Source of the DNA: an uncultured Clostridia bacterium
GTDB taxonomy: Bacteria; Bacillota; Clostridia; TANB77; CAG-508
DNA: 12,097 nucleotides
Assembly (NCBI GenBank): GCA_948857205.1
Contig: CAQPRV010000012.1
Coordinates: forward strand, 1 to 12,097
Direction of reading: 5' to 3'
Translations under genes and position numbers: made by a program
Shown here: positions 1-6,601 of the stretch, one piece after another
Layout: each line of letters starts with the position of its first letter
Position numbering within the stretch: the first letter of the stretch is position 1
Notes under the pieces: model-generated
What the model saw: only the letters and a program-made list of their open reading frames with translations
Databases searched by the model: none
Told to the model about the DNA's origin: nothing

Positions 1-139
1 AGGAATTAGAAACAGAACTATTTGAGTATGTTAATTGGTTTAATAATATTAGAATACATAGTTCTCTAAATTATTTAACACCAATTGAATATAAAAAAGT
101 GTCCTTATAAAAATTGTACAAAAAAGTATTGACAATCCA
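1..139 (+). mobile_element. Right end of an IS3-family insertion sequence (partial)
   Basis: The window opens inside an insertion sequence. A transposase tail ends at 110 and is followed by a short AT-rich end. Sigma-factor coding sequence resumes at about 136-142, so the element ends between the two. IS3-family ends finish in CA, which gives 120, 134 or 139 as candidate ends; I cannot choose because the left end is not in the window. The element points towards the sigma gene and has removed its first codons. The contig probably starts here because the IS is repeated in the genome. Confidence 0.75.
3..110 (+). CDS. IS3-family transposase OrfB, C-terminal fragment
   Basis: This is the last 35 residues of a DDE (rve-type) transposase, open from the first in-frame codon at 3 to TAA at 108-110. 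It shows the classic tail of IS3/IS150 OrfB proteins: an aromatic/Asn-rich stretch (YVNWFNNIRIH) followed by HSSLNYLTPIEY, which lies just after the catalytic Glu helix in this family. The catalytic residues themselves lie upstream of the window. The protein would cut and join the ends of its own element. Family assignment is firm; subgroup and OrfA are not visible. Confidence 0.85.
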   Translation, partial: ELETELFEYVNWFNNIRIHSSLNYLTPIEYKKVSL

Positions 140-157
140 AATATAACAAATTAGTAT
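129..157 (+). promoter_or_regulatory. Hybrid promoter at the IS/sigma-gene junction
   Basis: TTGACA (129-134) is followed after 17 bp by TAGTAT (152-157), a near-consensus sigma-A promoter. The -35 lies at or within the terminal region of the insertion sequence and the -10 lies in former sigma-factor coding sequence. Many IS elements carry an outward -35 that creates promoters on insertion. Transcription would start near 164 and run into the truncated sigma gene and the two genes behind it. Confidence 0.55.
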
Positions 158-207
158 ATAGAATTGCTTTTACTATATTAAAAAACAAAGAAGATTCAGA
201 AGATATA

Positions 208-948
208 ATGCAAGCTGTCTTTTCAAAAATCTATACTCTATCAAAAGATAAACTACCTATTGATAATATTCCGACCTGGATATATTCAGTAACCAAAAAT
301 GAATCTATCTCTTTATTTAGAAAAAAGAAAAATACAGTAGATATAGATAGTGTATATGAAATAGCCGATACAGATAATGAAATAAATAATATTATTGATC
401 AAGACAATTATAATAGATTAATTAGTAGATTAAATAATAAAGAAAAAGAAATTGTTTCATTAAAAGTATTAACGAATTTATCTTTTGATGAAATAGCAAA
501 ATTATTAAACGAACCTGCAGGAACAGTTAAATGGAGATATTATAAATCTATACATACAATAAAATTGTTATTAGGAAACTTAAGTATGTTTATAATAACA
601 TTTATAATTGGATTAAAGACTTTATTTAGTAAAAAAAGAAGTAATATTGCGAATCAACAGATGGCAAAAGATGAGGTAATAGAAGAAAATGAGGAGATTA
701 CGCAAGATGAAGAAAAAAAGTCGCTAGGTACAGAATCACAAGAAAGTTTAAAAGATGAATTAAGTAATAAAACAGAAGAAAATACAAAACAAGAAACTGT
801 TATTCAAGAACAACCACAAACAGATGTTATAAATTATTATGGTATAGGATTTTTAGGGATTTCAGTAATATTTTTTATATTAACTATAACTTTTACAATT
901 TTTTTTACAAAATACCAACTAAAAAGGAAGAAAAAAACGTCTAAATAA
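208..948 (+). CDS. ECF-type sigma factor with C-terminal membrane extension, 5'-truncated by an IS
   Basis: From the first available ATG this is 246 aa. The same frame stays open back to 133 and reads as sigma region 2 (YNKLVYRIAFTILKNKEDSEDI), so the true start was lost to the IS. Region 2.3/2.4 is seen around residues 21-41 (IPTWIYSV, then a basic RKKK patch) and region 4 with its helix-turn-helix around 72-122 (LSFDEIAKLL, GTVKWR). Unlike ordinary ECF sigmas of about 170 aa, it continues with a hydrophobic segment (about 125-140), an acidic Glu/Gln/Asn-rich linker (about 150-208), a long hydrophobic segment (about 212-235) and a lysine-rich tail. It would direct RNA polymerase to a small regulon while tethered to the membrane. 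Two genes for membrane-anchored proteins follow at 25 and 21 bp. With no clear ribosome binding site before 208, function is doubtful. Confidence 0.75.
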   Translation: MQAVFSKIYTLSKDKLPIDNIPTWIYSVTKNESISLFRKKKNTVDIDSVYEIADTDNEINNIIDQDNYNRLISRLNNKEKEIVSLKVLTNLSFDEIAKLLNEPAGTVKWRYYKSIHTIKLLLGNLSMFIITFIIGLKTLFSKKRSNIANQQMAKDEVIEENEEITQDEEKKSLGTESQESLKDELSNKTEENTKQETVIQEQPQTDVINYYGIGFLGISVIFFILTITFTIFFTKYQLKRKKKTSK

Positions 949-973
949 TAGAAGGGTTAAAAATGGTGGTATT

Positions 974-2338
974 ATGAAAAAAAGTCTAAAAATAATAATA
1001 GGAATAGTTGTTACAATAGTAATTTTATGGGGAATTATATTTTTAATAGATTATAATAGATGTTCCAATTTTAAGATACCTATATTTGTTATTAAAGAAA
1101 CTGTAACAGATTCATCAGTATTAACAGAAACATATTATGGTCTAGGATATAGAGTAAAAGTAGAAAAGAATTTATCTGCTGAATATGGAGAGCAATTAAT
1201 AAGAGTAGAAATGTATATGGTTGATAGATTTATTACAGGAGCAATTGCTGATCTAAATAATAATGACGTTGATATACAGAATGAAGAAATGAATGGTAGT
1301 TCTAGTAAGAGCTATTCATTTAGAGCAATAGTTGCAAGTTCAACAGCAAAAGCGATAGTAGTAAAACCTATTGAAGAAAAAGATATAAAAATCTTATCAG
1401 ATAAAGTAAGTATAGGTTTAGGCGAAAACAATGATATGATTTACTTTGAAGGAGCTGAATTATTGATTACATATACTGGTGGAGTAATGGAGAGTTACCC
1501 TACACAAATAAAAGTTACAAAAATACAAACAGAAATAGATTATAAAACAAAAATAGAAGAATTACCCGAAGATTATAGTTTTATAAATGCTATAAGAGAG
1601 AATTGTGTAGTAAATGTTCATAATCAAACTATATACAATAAAGATGAATTAGATAGATTTATAGATAATGTAAATAATAATACACCAGATTTTATAAGAT
1701 GTATAAGCTTTACAACAGAAGGTGGTATGCTTATAACTGATGTTAATTTTGAAGGAAATGAAAGCTATAGAGTTTGCTGTGATTGGACTAGAGATAAATA
1801 TTCAAGCGTAGAAGATAGAACATATCATTATGCAAGATTTAAAAAGATAGATATAGAAGAATCAGAAGAAGGAACGTCAATATATTTACGAGAAGCAGTT
1901 GAAGGAACATTAAATGAAGTTATTGTTACAGGTTATAGAAAAAATACAAAAGTTATAAATAATTATGAATTTAATTATTTGTTAGATATTATTGAAAGTG
2001 AAAATAAAGAAAAACAAAAAATTACAGTAGCAGATTTAGATAAGAAATATAATTATGATATATATTATTATGGAATAGAAAAAGCAAAAGTTGATATAAA
2101 TAATGAAAAAATAGATTTAGTAGAAGCATTAAAAATAGATAGAATAACAATGGAGCAGATAATAGAGCAAGCTGAAAAGGATAGTAAAGAAGGTGGAATA
2201 GGAAGTGATATGTATAAAGAAGGTGGAACAATGATATATTTCTATGATACGTATACAATTATAAAAAGTCATTCATTAGATGGAAATAGAGATGTATATA
2301 TTGGAGTACCAGAAATGAGATTAAATGATGTAAGATAG
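974..2338 (+). CDS. Membrane-anchored DUF3221/DUF4362-type protein
   Basis: This 454-aa protein has one N-terminal membrane segment (about residues 5-26) and no lipobox, so it is probably anchored with its body outside the cell. Residues 33-62 hold a YYGLGYRVKV stretch seen in many clostridial extracytoplasmic proteins. Residues about 115-182 match the DUF3221 pattern, ending in TYTGGVMESYP. Residues about 197-320 match DUF4362 (INAIRENCVVNVHNQ, then LDRFIDNV). The last 40 residues hold a DGNRDVYIG motif. The function of these domains is unknown. The gene lies 25 bp after the sigma gene with a GGTGGT ribosome site at 964-969, and 21 bp before the next gene, so the three are probably one operon. 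Assignments are by eye. Confidence 0.65.
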   Translation: MKKSLKIIIGIVVTIVILWGIIFLIDYNRCSNFKIPIFVIKETVTDSSVLTETYYGLGYRVKVEKNLSAEYGEQLIRVEMYMVDRFITGAIADLNNNDVDIQNEEMNGSSSKSYSFRAIVASSTAKAIVVKPIEEKDIKILSDKVSIGLGENNDMIYFEGAELLITYTGGVMESYPTQIKVTKIQTEIDYKTKIEELPEDYSFINAIRENCVVNVHNQTIYNKDELDRFIDNVNNNTPDFIRCISFTTEGGMLITDVNFEGNESYRVCCDWTRDKYSSVEDRTYHYARFKKIDIEESEEGTSIYLREAVEGTLNEVIVTGYRKNTKVINNYEFNYLLDIIESENKEKQKITVADLDKKYNYDIYYYGIEKAKVDINNEKIDLVEALKIDRITMEQIIEQAEKDSKEGGIGSDMYKEGGTMIYFYDTYTIIKSHSLDGNRDVYIGVPEMRLNDVR

Positions 2339-2359
2339 AAATGGAGGAAGTGTTTAAAT

Positions 2360-3577
2360 ATGAAGAAGAAGGTTATTTTAATAATTATTATAATAGCACT
2401 AATATTATTAATTCCAATCCCAATGAAATTAAGAGATGGGGGAAGTATAGAATTTAAATCTATATTATATACAATAACAAAATACCATAAATTAGCTCCA
2501 ATAGAGGAAAATACAGAAACAGTATATATTGATGGTATAGGAATTAAAATACTAGGAATGGAAATATATAATAATACGAATCAAAGCAACATTAAAGGAA
2601 AAAAGACGTTTAATACAGGAGAAATTACAACTACTTTAACATTAGAAGATGAAATACAAGATAATACAATTTGGTGTGGTACATTTCAATTGATATGGAA
2701 TGACCTAAAAAATGATTTAGCAAAACAAGATATTATATTTACACCACAACTAAAAGTTGTAGACAACTTAAACAAAGAAACATTTACAACAAATGACTTA
2801 TCTGATAAGTATTTTTATAAGAAAGTAGGAACACCATCACTTAAATTAAAAGAAGAAATTGAAAAAGGAATTAAAGATAAATTCAATGAAACAAGTGATA
2901 TTTTAGATGATTTTGAATGGGAAAATAGAGATCCAAAAGATTATTTTCTATATGCAATGTTAAAAAAAGAATTTCAATTTGAAAAGGCTTTTGAAGAATT
3001 AGAAAAAGGAAAATTTGGAAAGTATGATAATGTAAGTTATTTTGGAATCAAGAAAAGTAGTGAAAGTGATGAATTAAGAAATCAAGTAGAAGTTTTATAT
3101 TATAATTCAAAAGATAATTTTGCTATAAAATTAATAACAAAACAAGAAGATGAAGTTATACTATGCAAAAATCCAGAAGGAAAATCATTTAATGAAATAT
3201 ATAATAATATTACAAGTAAATCTAATAAATATAAAGGGGGAAAGAATATACAAGAAGGAGAATTACTAAAAATTCCTAATGTAAAAATGAATGAGAAAAC
3301 AGAATTTACTGAAATACAAAACAAATCATTTTTGTTTGCAAATGAAGATAGTTATAGAATAGAAAAAGCTATACAGACAATACAATTTGAGTTAGATAGA
3401 ACAGGAGGAAAGATAAAAAGTGAAGCAGGAATGATGGTAAATAAAGAATCAGCTATTATGATTGATGAAATTAGAGAATTTGCAATAGATGATACATTTG
3501 CGATATTCTTAATAGAAGAAGGAAAAGAAGTACCATATTTTGCAGGAAAGATAAGTGATATAACAAAATTCCAATAG
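2360..3577 (+). CDS. Membrane-anchored protein with serpin-like C-terminal region
   Basis: This 405-aa protein begins with a membrane segment (about residues 5-20), then an IPIPMKLRDGGSIEFKSILY stretch typical of clostridial membrane proteins found beside such sigma genes. From about residue 104 the pattern recalls a serpin: an early helix (WCGTFQLIWNDL), a region around 194-213 resembling serpin strand 3A, and VEVLYYNSKDNFAIKL (about 243-258) like strands 2B-3B. A hinge-like stretch follows (FELDRTGGKIKSEAGMM, about 343-359) and a terminal DDTFAIFLIEEGKEVPYFAGKI resembling the last serpin strands. The usual hinge Thr/Ala pattern is imperfect, so inhibitory activity is uncertain. GGAGG at 2343-2347 precedes the ATG. 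The serpin reading is inference from pattern; 'uncharacterised membrane protein' is the safe call. Confidence 0.6.
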   Translation: MKKKVILIIIIIALILLIPIPMKLRDGGSIEFKSILYTITKYHKLAPIEENTETVYIDGIGIKILGMEIYNNTNQSNIKGKKTFNTGEITTTLTLEDEIQDNTIWCGTFQLIWNDLKNDLAKQDIIFTPQLKVVDNLNKETFTTNDLSDKYFYKKVGTPSLKLKEEIEKGIKDKFNETSDILDDFEWENRDPKDYFLYAMLKKEFQFEKAFEELEKGKFGKYDNVSYFGIKKSSESDELRNQVEVLYYNSKDNFAIKLITKQEDEVILCKNPEGKSFNEIYNNITSKSNKYKGGKNIQEGELLKIPNVKMNEKTEFTEIQNKSFLFANEDSYRIEKAIQTIQFELDRTGGKIKSEAGMMVNKESAIMIDEIREFAIDDTFAIFLIEEGKEVPYFAGKISDITKFQ

Positions 3578-3583
3578 AATAAT

Positions 3584-3622
3584 AGAGAAAGTTACTGATA
3601 ATTTAGTGATTTTCTCTTTTTT
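3584..3622 (+). terminator. Rho-independent terminator of the sigma operon
   Basis: AGAGAAA (3584-3590) plus an imperfect TTACT/AGTGA extension pairs with TTTCTCT (3611-3617), followed by a run of T. It begins 6 bp after the stop of the third gene. Confidence 0.85.
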
Positions 3623-3642
3623 ATAAATTTTTATAAAAATTA

Positions 3643-3671
3643 TTGACAAAACTTATACCTAGTATTACAAT
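3643..3671 (+). promoter_or_regulatory. Promoter of the PadR/SEDS operon
   Basis: TTGACA (3643-3648), 17-bp spacer, TACAAT (3666-3671). The start point is expected near 3678, giving a leader of about 36 nt before the TTG start at 3714. Two operator-like repeats overlap the -10 and the start point. Confidence 0.8.
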
Positions 3672-3697
3672 GTAAATATACCTAGTATAACAATGTA
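3655..3697 (+). promoter_or_regulatory. Tandem operator-like repeats, probable PadR binding sites
   Basis: Two 20-bp direct repeats at 3655-3674 and 3678-3697 differ at a single base. Each contains the short palindrome ATAC-CTA-GTAT. They are offset by 23 bp (about two helical turns) and cover the -10 and the start point of the padR promoter. PadR-family regulators usually repress their own operon from such sites, so autorepression is the natural inference. Confidence 0.65.
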
Positions 3698-3713
3698 TAA
3701 AGGAGTGATATTT

Positions 3714-4052
3714 TTGAAGATAAGTAGAGAATTATTAAAAGGTAGCACAAATATGTTGGTTTTAAGTTTACTGGAAAATGAAAATATGTATGGCTATCAG
3801 ATGATTAAAAAATTAAGTGAAAGATCTCAAAATGTTTTTGAATTACAAGAAGGAACATTATATCCAATATTACATAGCTTAGAAGAAAAAAATTATATTA
3901 CATCATATTGGGATAATACAGGAGCAAAGAAGAGAAAGTATTATTCTATAACAAAGGAAGGCAAAAAGCACTTAAGAGAGAAAAAAGATGAATGGAGAAC
4001 TTTTAGTAATGGTATTAACCAAGTTGTAGGAGGTGTTTTATTTGGATATTAA
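3714..4052 (+). CDS. PadR-family transcriptional regulator
   Basis: This 112-aa protein is a winged helix-turn-helix repressor of the short PadR subfamily. The N-terminal helices (about residues 8-30) and the hallmark EGTLYPILHSLEEKNYI (about 47-63) lead into the wing with KRKYYSITKEGKKHL. I choose the TTG at 3714 because AAAGGAG (3699-3705) sits 8 nt before it. An upstream ATG at 3693 lies before this ribosome site and inside the operator repeat. The 3' end overlaps the next gene by about 11 nt, indicating translational coupling. Short PadR genes paired with permease-prefix membrane proteins are a recurring Bacillota arrangement in which the regulator responds to a small molecule or envelope stress. 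The ligand is unknown. Confidence 0.9.
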   Translation: MKISRELLKGSTNMLVLSLLENENMYGYQMIKKLSERSQNVFELQEGTLYPILHSLEEKNYITSYWDNTGAKKRKYYSITKEGKKHLREKKDEWRTFSNGINQVVGGVLFGY

Positions 4053-5448
4053 GAAATTTTTAAATATTGTATGTCAAGAAATAAAATATGAACCTGCAAA
4101 AGATGGGATTGCTGAAGAACTAAAACTACATATTCAAGAGATAAAAGAAGATTATATGAATAATGGTATGCAAGAACAAGAAGCAGAGGAAAAAGCTGTT
4201 TCGCAAATGGGAGTAGCAAAAGATATAGGAAAAAGTTTAAATAAAATTCATAGACCAAAACTTGATTGGAAATTATTGATATTGATTGTTCTATTAATGG
4301 GATTTGGAATAGTTGTATCAATATTAAAACAACCCACTATGAATGATAATTATATAGGTAGTACAATTATTTATATGGCAATTGGAGTTTTATTAGGTAT
4401 AAGTATATATTTTTTTGATTACAAAAAATTGAAAAAATATTCTAATGTAATATATTTAATAGCTTCATTTATAATGATTTTTCCAATGATAACTAATTAT
4501 CGTTTAATAAATGGTTTATTATATATAAGAATTTTTAATATCACTATTTTCCCTCCTACTATTGCTGTACCTTTATATTTAATGGCATTTATAGGTTTTA
4601 TAACTAATTATGATAGAAATAGAGGTGTTAAAATAGTAGTTGGCAATAAAGAAATTTCAATAAATAAAGATTTGGTAAAAATATTAGTATTCAGCATTGT
4701 TTCATTATTATTAATAGAATATATCCCTTCTATTACAAATGCAGTAATATTAGGAGTTTTGTATTTTGTTATTGCTACTATAAAAATTGTGCAAGATAAA
4801 GAAAATTGTGTAAAAAAACTAATTAAATTATATATAATTCCTTTAATATTAATAAGTTTTATGGTATTCATACTACTTATAGAAAGTCCTTTTAGATTTG
4901 AAAGAATAATATCATCTTTCATTCCAGAATCAGATCCAGAAGGTTCTGGCTATATTGGAATGTTACAAAAAGAGATATTAGAAAATTCAAGATTAATAGG
5001 AGAAGCTAATACAGAAGTTATTTCAAGTAATGAATATATTATAAGTATGGAAAGCAATTATACTTTTATATATCTTTTAGGAAAGACAGGAATATTAGTA
5101 GCAGGAATATTGGTTTTAATCATAATATTAACTTCAATAAAATTGATTGTAAATGCTAAAAAGGTTAAAGAACAATATGGAAGGTATCTAATAATAGGGT
5201 TAAGTGCATTATATATTTTACAGTCCTTTGCAACTATACTGATGAACATAAATATGGGCGTTCAAACAAATGTTAATTTACCTTTTGTAACATATGGTGG
5301 GGTATATTTTATAGTAAATATTTTAAATATTGCAATTATACTTTCAATATATAGAAGAAAAGATATAAATGAGTATGATGATAAAATTAAGAAAAGAAAA
5401 ATTACTTTTTTTAAAATTAAAGAAAACAATGACATAAATGAATATTAA
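4042..5448 (+). CDS. SEDS-like (FtsW/RodA/SpoVE) membrane protein with permease-prefix domain
   Basis: This 468-aa protein has two parts. Residues about 1-75 form a soluble, Glu-rich helical permease-prefix domain (EELKLHIQEIKEDY, then EEKAVSQMG), typical of PadR-linked membrane proteins. The rest has about ten membrane segments and FtsW/RodA-like C-terminal signatures (FIYLLGKTGI near the extracellular loop and LPFVTYGG near residue 408). In glycosyltransferase SEDS proteins the loop reads HTDFIF with a catalytic Asp; here the equivalent stretch reads SNYTFIY, with Thr at the Asp position by my alignment. It may therefore not polymerise peptidoglycan. AGGAGG (4028-4033) lies 8 nt before TTG 4042, which I prefer to the GTG at 4033 that overlaps the ribosome site. 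Confidence 0.85.
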   Translation: MDIKKFLNIVCQEIKYEPAKDGIAEELKLHIQEIKEDYMNNGMQEQEAEEKAVSQMGVAKDIGKSLNKIHRPKLDWKLLILIVLLMGFGIVVSILKQPTMNDNYIGSTIIYMAIGVLLGISIYFFDYKKLKKYSNVIYLIASFIMIFPMITNYRLINGLLYIRIFNITIFPPTIAVPLYLMAFIGFITNYDRNRGVKIVVGNKEISINKDLVKILVFSIVSLLLIEYIPSITNAVILGVLYFVIATIKIVQDKENCVKKLIKLYIIPLILISFMVFILLIESPFRFERIISSFIPESDPEGSGYIGMLQKEILENSRLIGEANTEVISSNEYIISMESNYTFIYLLGKTGILVAGILVLIIILTSIKLIVNAKKVKEQYGRYLIIGLSALYILQSFATILMNINMGVQTNVNLPFVTYGGVYFIVNILNIAIILSIYRRKDINEYDDKIKKRKITFFKIKENNDINEY

Positions 5449-5454
5449 AATGAG

Positions 5455-5482
5455 AAAAGGTTAGAGAAATCTAATCTTTTTT
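5455..5482 (+). terminator. Terminator of the PadR/SEDS operon
   Basis: AAAAGGTTAGA (5455-5465) pairs with TCTAATCTTTT (5470-5480) through one G-T wobble, with a GAAA loop and a T run. It lies directly after the stop codon of the SEDS gene. Confidence 0.9.
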
Positions 5483-5499
5483 GCTTTTTAATATTTTTA

Positions 5500-5528
5500 T
5501 TGAATAAATTAGAAATATATAGTATAAT
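5500..5528 (+). promoter_or_regulatory. Promoter of the alpha-CTD-like gene
   Basis: TTGAAT (5500-5505), 17-bp spacer, TATAAT (5523-5528). The start point is expected near 5535, which would leave a very short leader beginning at the AAGGAG ribosome site (5534-5539). Confidence 0.75.
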
Positions 5529-5547
5529 ACTTTAAGGAGTGGTAGCA

Positions 5548-5757
5548 ATGCTAAATATATTAGATAAAGATATAGATATACTTAAGTTAAATGAAGATAC
5601 AGTAAACATATTAAAGAAAAATAAAATAATTAAAGTAAAACAATTAGCAAATAAATCTAAAACAAAGTTAAAAGATATAGGTCTTTTAGGTGATCAAATA
5701 ACAGAAATTGAAGTTAAACTTCAGCTAGAAGGATTAGATTTAAAAGGAAATTATTAA
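5548..5757 (+). CDS. Small protein resembling the RNA polymerase alpha C-terminal domain
   Basis: This 69-aa protein follows the pattern of the alpha subunit C-terminal domain: a first helix with L-x-L and an NILKKNKI helix, then IKVKQLANKSKTKLKDIG, a glycine turn (LLGDQ), and a last helix ending LQLEGLDLKG. In RpoA the same fold, made of helix-hairpin-helix elements, binds UP-element DNA and activators. A free-standing copy could bind DNA or interact with regulators, but that is inference. The ATG at 5548 is chosen because AAGGAG (5534-5539) lies 8 nt before it; the GTG at 5539 overlaps that site. It is monocistronic, with its own promoter and terminator. Other short helix-hairpin-helix DNA-binding proteins would look similar. 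Confidence 0.65.
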   Translation: MLNILDKDIDILKLNEDTVNILKKNKIIKVKQLANKSKTKLKDIGLLGDQITEIEVKLQLEGLDLKGNY

Positions 5758-5779
5758 TAAAATTAAGGTTGATTAAAAG

Positions 5780-5809
5780 ATACAAATTGAAATGATTTGT
5801 GTTTTTTTT
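5780..5809 (+). terminator. Terminator after the alpha-CTD-like gene
   Basis: ACAAAT (5782-5787) pairs with ATTTGT (5795-5800) around a 7-nt loop, followed by eight T after one G. Confidence 0.75.
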
Positions 5810-5843
5810 GATACATATATATTACTAATAGGAGTATAAGCAT

Positions 5844-5849
5844 TATAAT
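5844..5849 (+). promoter_or_regulatory. Possible -10 element (TATAAT) before the broken small gene
   Basis: TATAAT at 5844-5849 sits about 57 bp before the ATG at 5906. No good -35 is found at the proper distance (ATTACT at 5821-5826 is weak), so this is a tentative site in an otherwise featureless gap. Confidence 0.3.
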
Positions 5850-5905
5850 GAGCATAAAGCAATTTTGACGTAAAGTAAAAGAATAAAATATTAAGGAGAA
5901 AGTTT

Positions 5906-6187
5906 ATGGGAATAAGATATTTTGCTAAGTACAGAGTAACAGACAAGCTATCAAAATATGAGAAATAAAAAATCAAAAGATTAAGAAAAATATCAACATT
6001 AGAAAAACTTCCATTTAGTCAATGGTCAAAATGGGAATTAGTTGATTTAATAGAAGAATACAATATGTTTTATCTTCTATGTTGTAAGCTATATAAAAAT
6101 GAAGCACCTTTAAGTATACCAGAATTTGTTTATTCGGGTAGATATGAAGCTGTATCATTATTTGAAGAATTAAAAAGTAATGAATAG
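5906..6187 (+). pseudogene. Small hypothetical gene interrupted by an in-frame stop
   Basis: ATG 5906, with AAGGAG 7 nt upstream (5893-5898), opens a frame that reads 20 residues and meets TAA at 5966-5968. The same frame then continues without a stop to TAG at 6185-6187 and reads as normal protein (KLPFSQWSKWELVDLIEEYN, then PEFVYSGRYEAVSLFEEL). Removing the one stop would give a 93-aa protein. The simplest reading is a nonsense mutation, for example CAA to TAA. A readthrough signal or an independent 20-aa peptide is less likely. I do not recognise the family; the downstream half is acidic, amphipathic and probably helical. No alternative start with a ribosome site is seen after the stop. 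Confidence 0.6.
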
Positions 6188-6209
6188 TAGCGATTGCTAT
6201 TCATTTTTT
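6182..6209 (+). terminator. Terminator overlapping the stop of the broken gene
   Basis: GAATAG (6182-6187) pairs with CTATTC (6197-6202), followed after one A by six T. The stem contains the stop codon. Confidence 0.75.
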
Positions 6210-6210
6210 A

Positions 6211-6242
6211 TTGACATAATTTTTTGCAAAAATATTGCAAAA
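6211..6242 (+). promoter_or_regulatory. Promoter with operator-like inverted repeat, xis/int
   Basis: TTGACA (6211-6216) and a poor -10 TATTGC (6233-6238) are spaced 16 bp apart. A perfect 8-bp inverted repeat, TTTTGCAA (6222-6229) and TTGCAAAA (6235-6242), covers the spacer and the -10. A dimeric repressor could bind here and silence the excisionase/integrase pair. The leader to the ATG at 6365 is long (over 110 nt). TATACT at 6251-6256 is an alternative -10 without a good -35. Confidence 0.5.
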
Positions 6243-6364
6243 TCCTGCAGTATACTTTTTAAATCTTATGTGTTAAAGTATGTTTAAACCAAAAAAACCG
6301 AAAAAACTTATTTAATTTTAATTACAGCTCTAGCTTGTTCTCCAATATGGAGGTCAAAGAGTTA

Positions 6365-6601
6365 ATGAATGAAAAGATAATTTTTACAGTAAAAGAAGTA
6401 TCTGAAATACTACATTCTAGTCCTAATTATATTTATTCGCTAATAGAAAAAGGATATTTACCTGCTATAAAATTAGGCAGTATGAAAATTTTAAAATCTA
6501 CCCTTGAAAGATTTTTAATTGAAAATGAAGGCAATGACTTGTCTGATATTAATAACATAAAAAAAATAAATATTATTTTAAATAATGGAGAAATGAAATA
6601 A
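6365..6601 (+). CDS. Excisionase-family (MerR-like winged-helix) DNA-binding protein
   Basis: This 78-aa protein carries the excisionase-type DNA-binding domain: FTVKEVSEILHSSPNYIYSL (residues 6-25), then a wing with GYLPAIKLGSMKILKSTLERFL. Such proteins bind the element ends and steer a tyrosine recombinase towards excision. The start is ATG 6365 behind GGAGG (6349-6353). A longer reading from TTG 6335 would run through the ribosome site. CTCC at 6340-6343 can pair with GGAG at 6349-6352, weakly masking the ribosome site. The gene ends by sharing one base with the ATG of the integrase, the usual coupled arrangement of xis and int in integrative elements. The 20-residue Asn/Ile-rich tail is variable. 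Confidence 0.8.
   Translation: MNEKIIFTVKEVSEILHSSPNYIYSLIEKGYLPAIKLGSMKILKSTLERFLIENEGNDLSDINNIKKINIILNNGEMK

Noticed and set aside
3693..3713. Upstream ATG start for the PadR gene
   Set aside because: It lies before the AAAGGAG ribosome site, inside the second operator repeat; TTG 3714 is spaced correctly and matches the usual family N-terminus.
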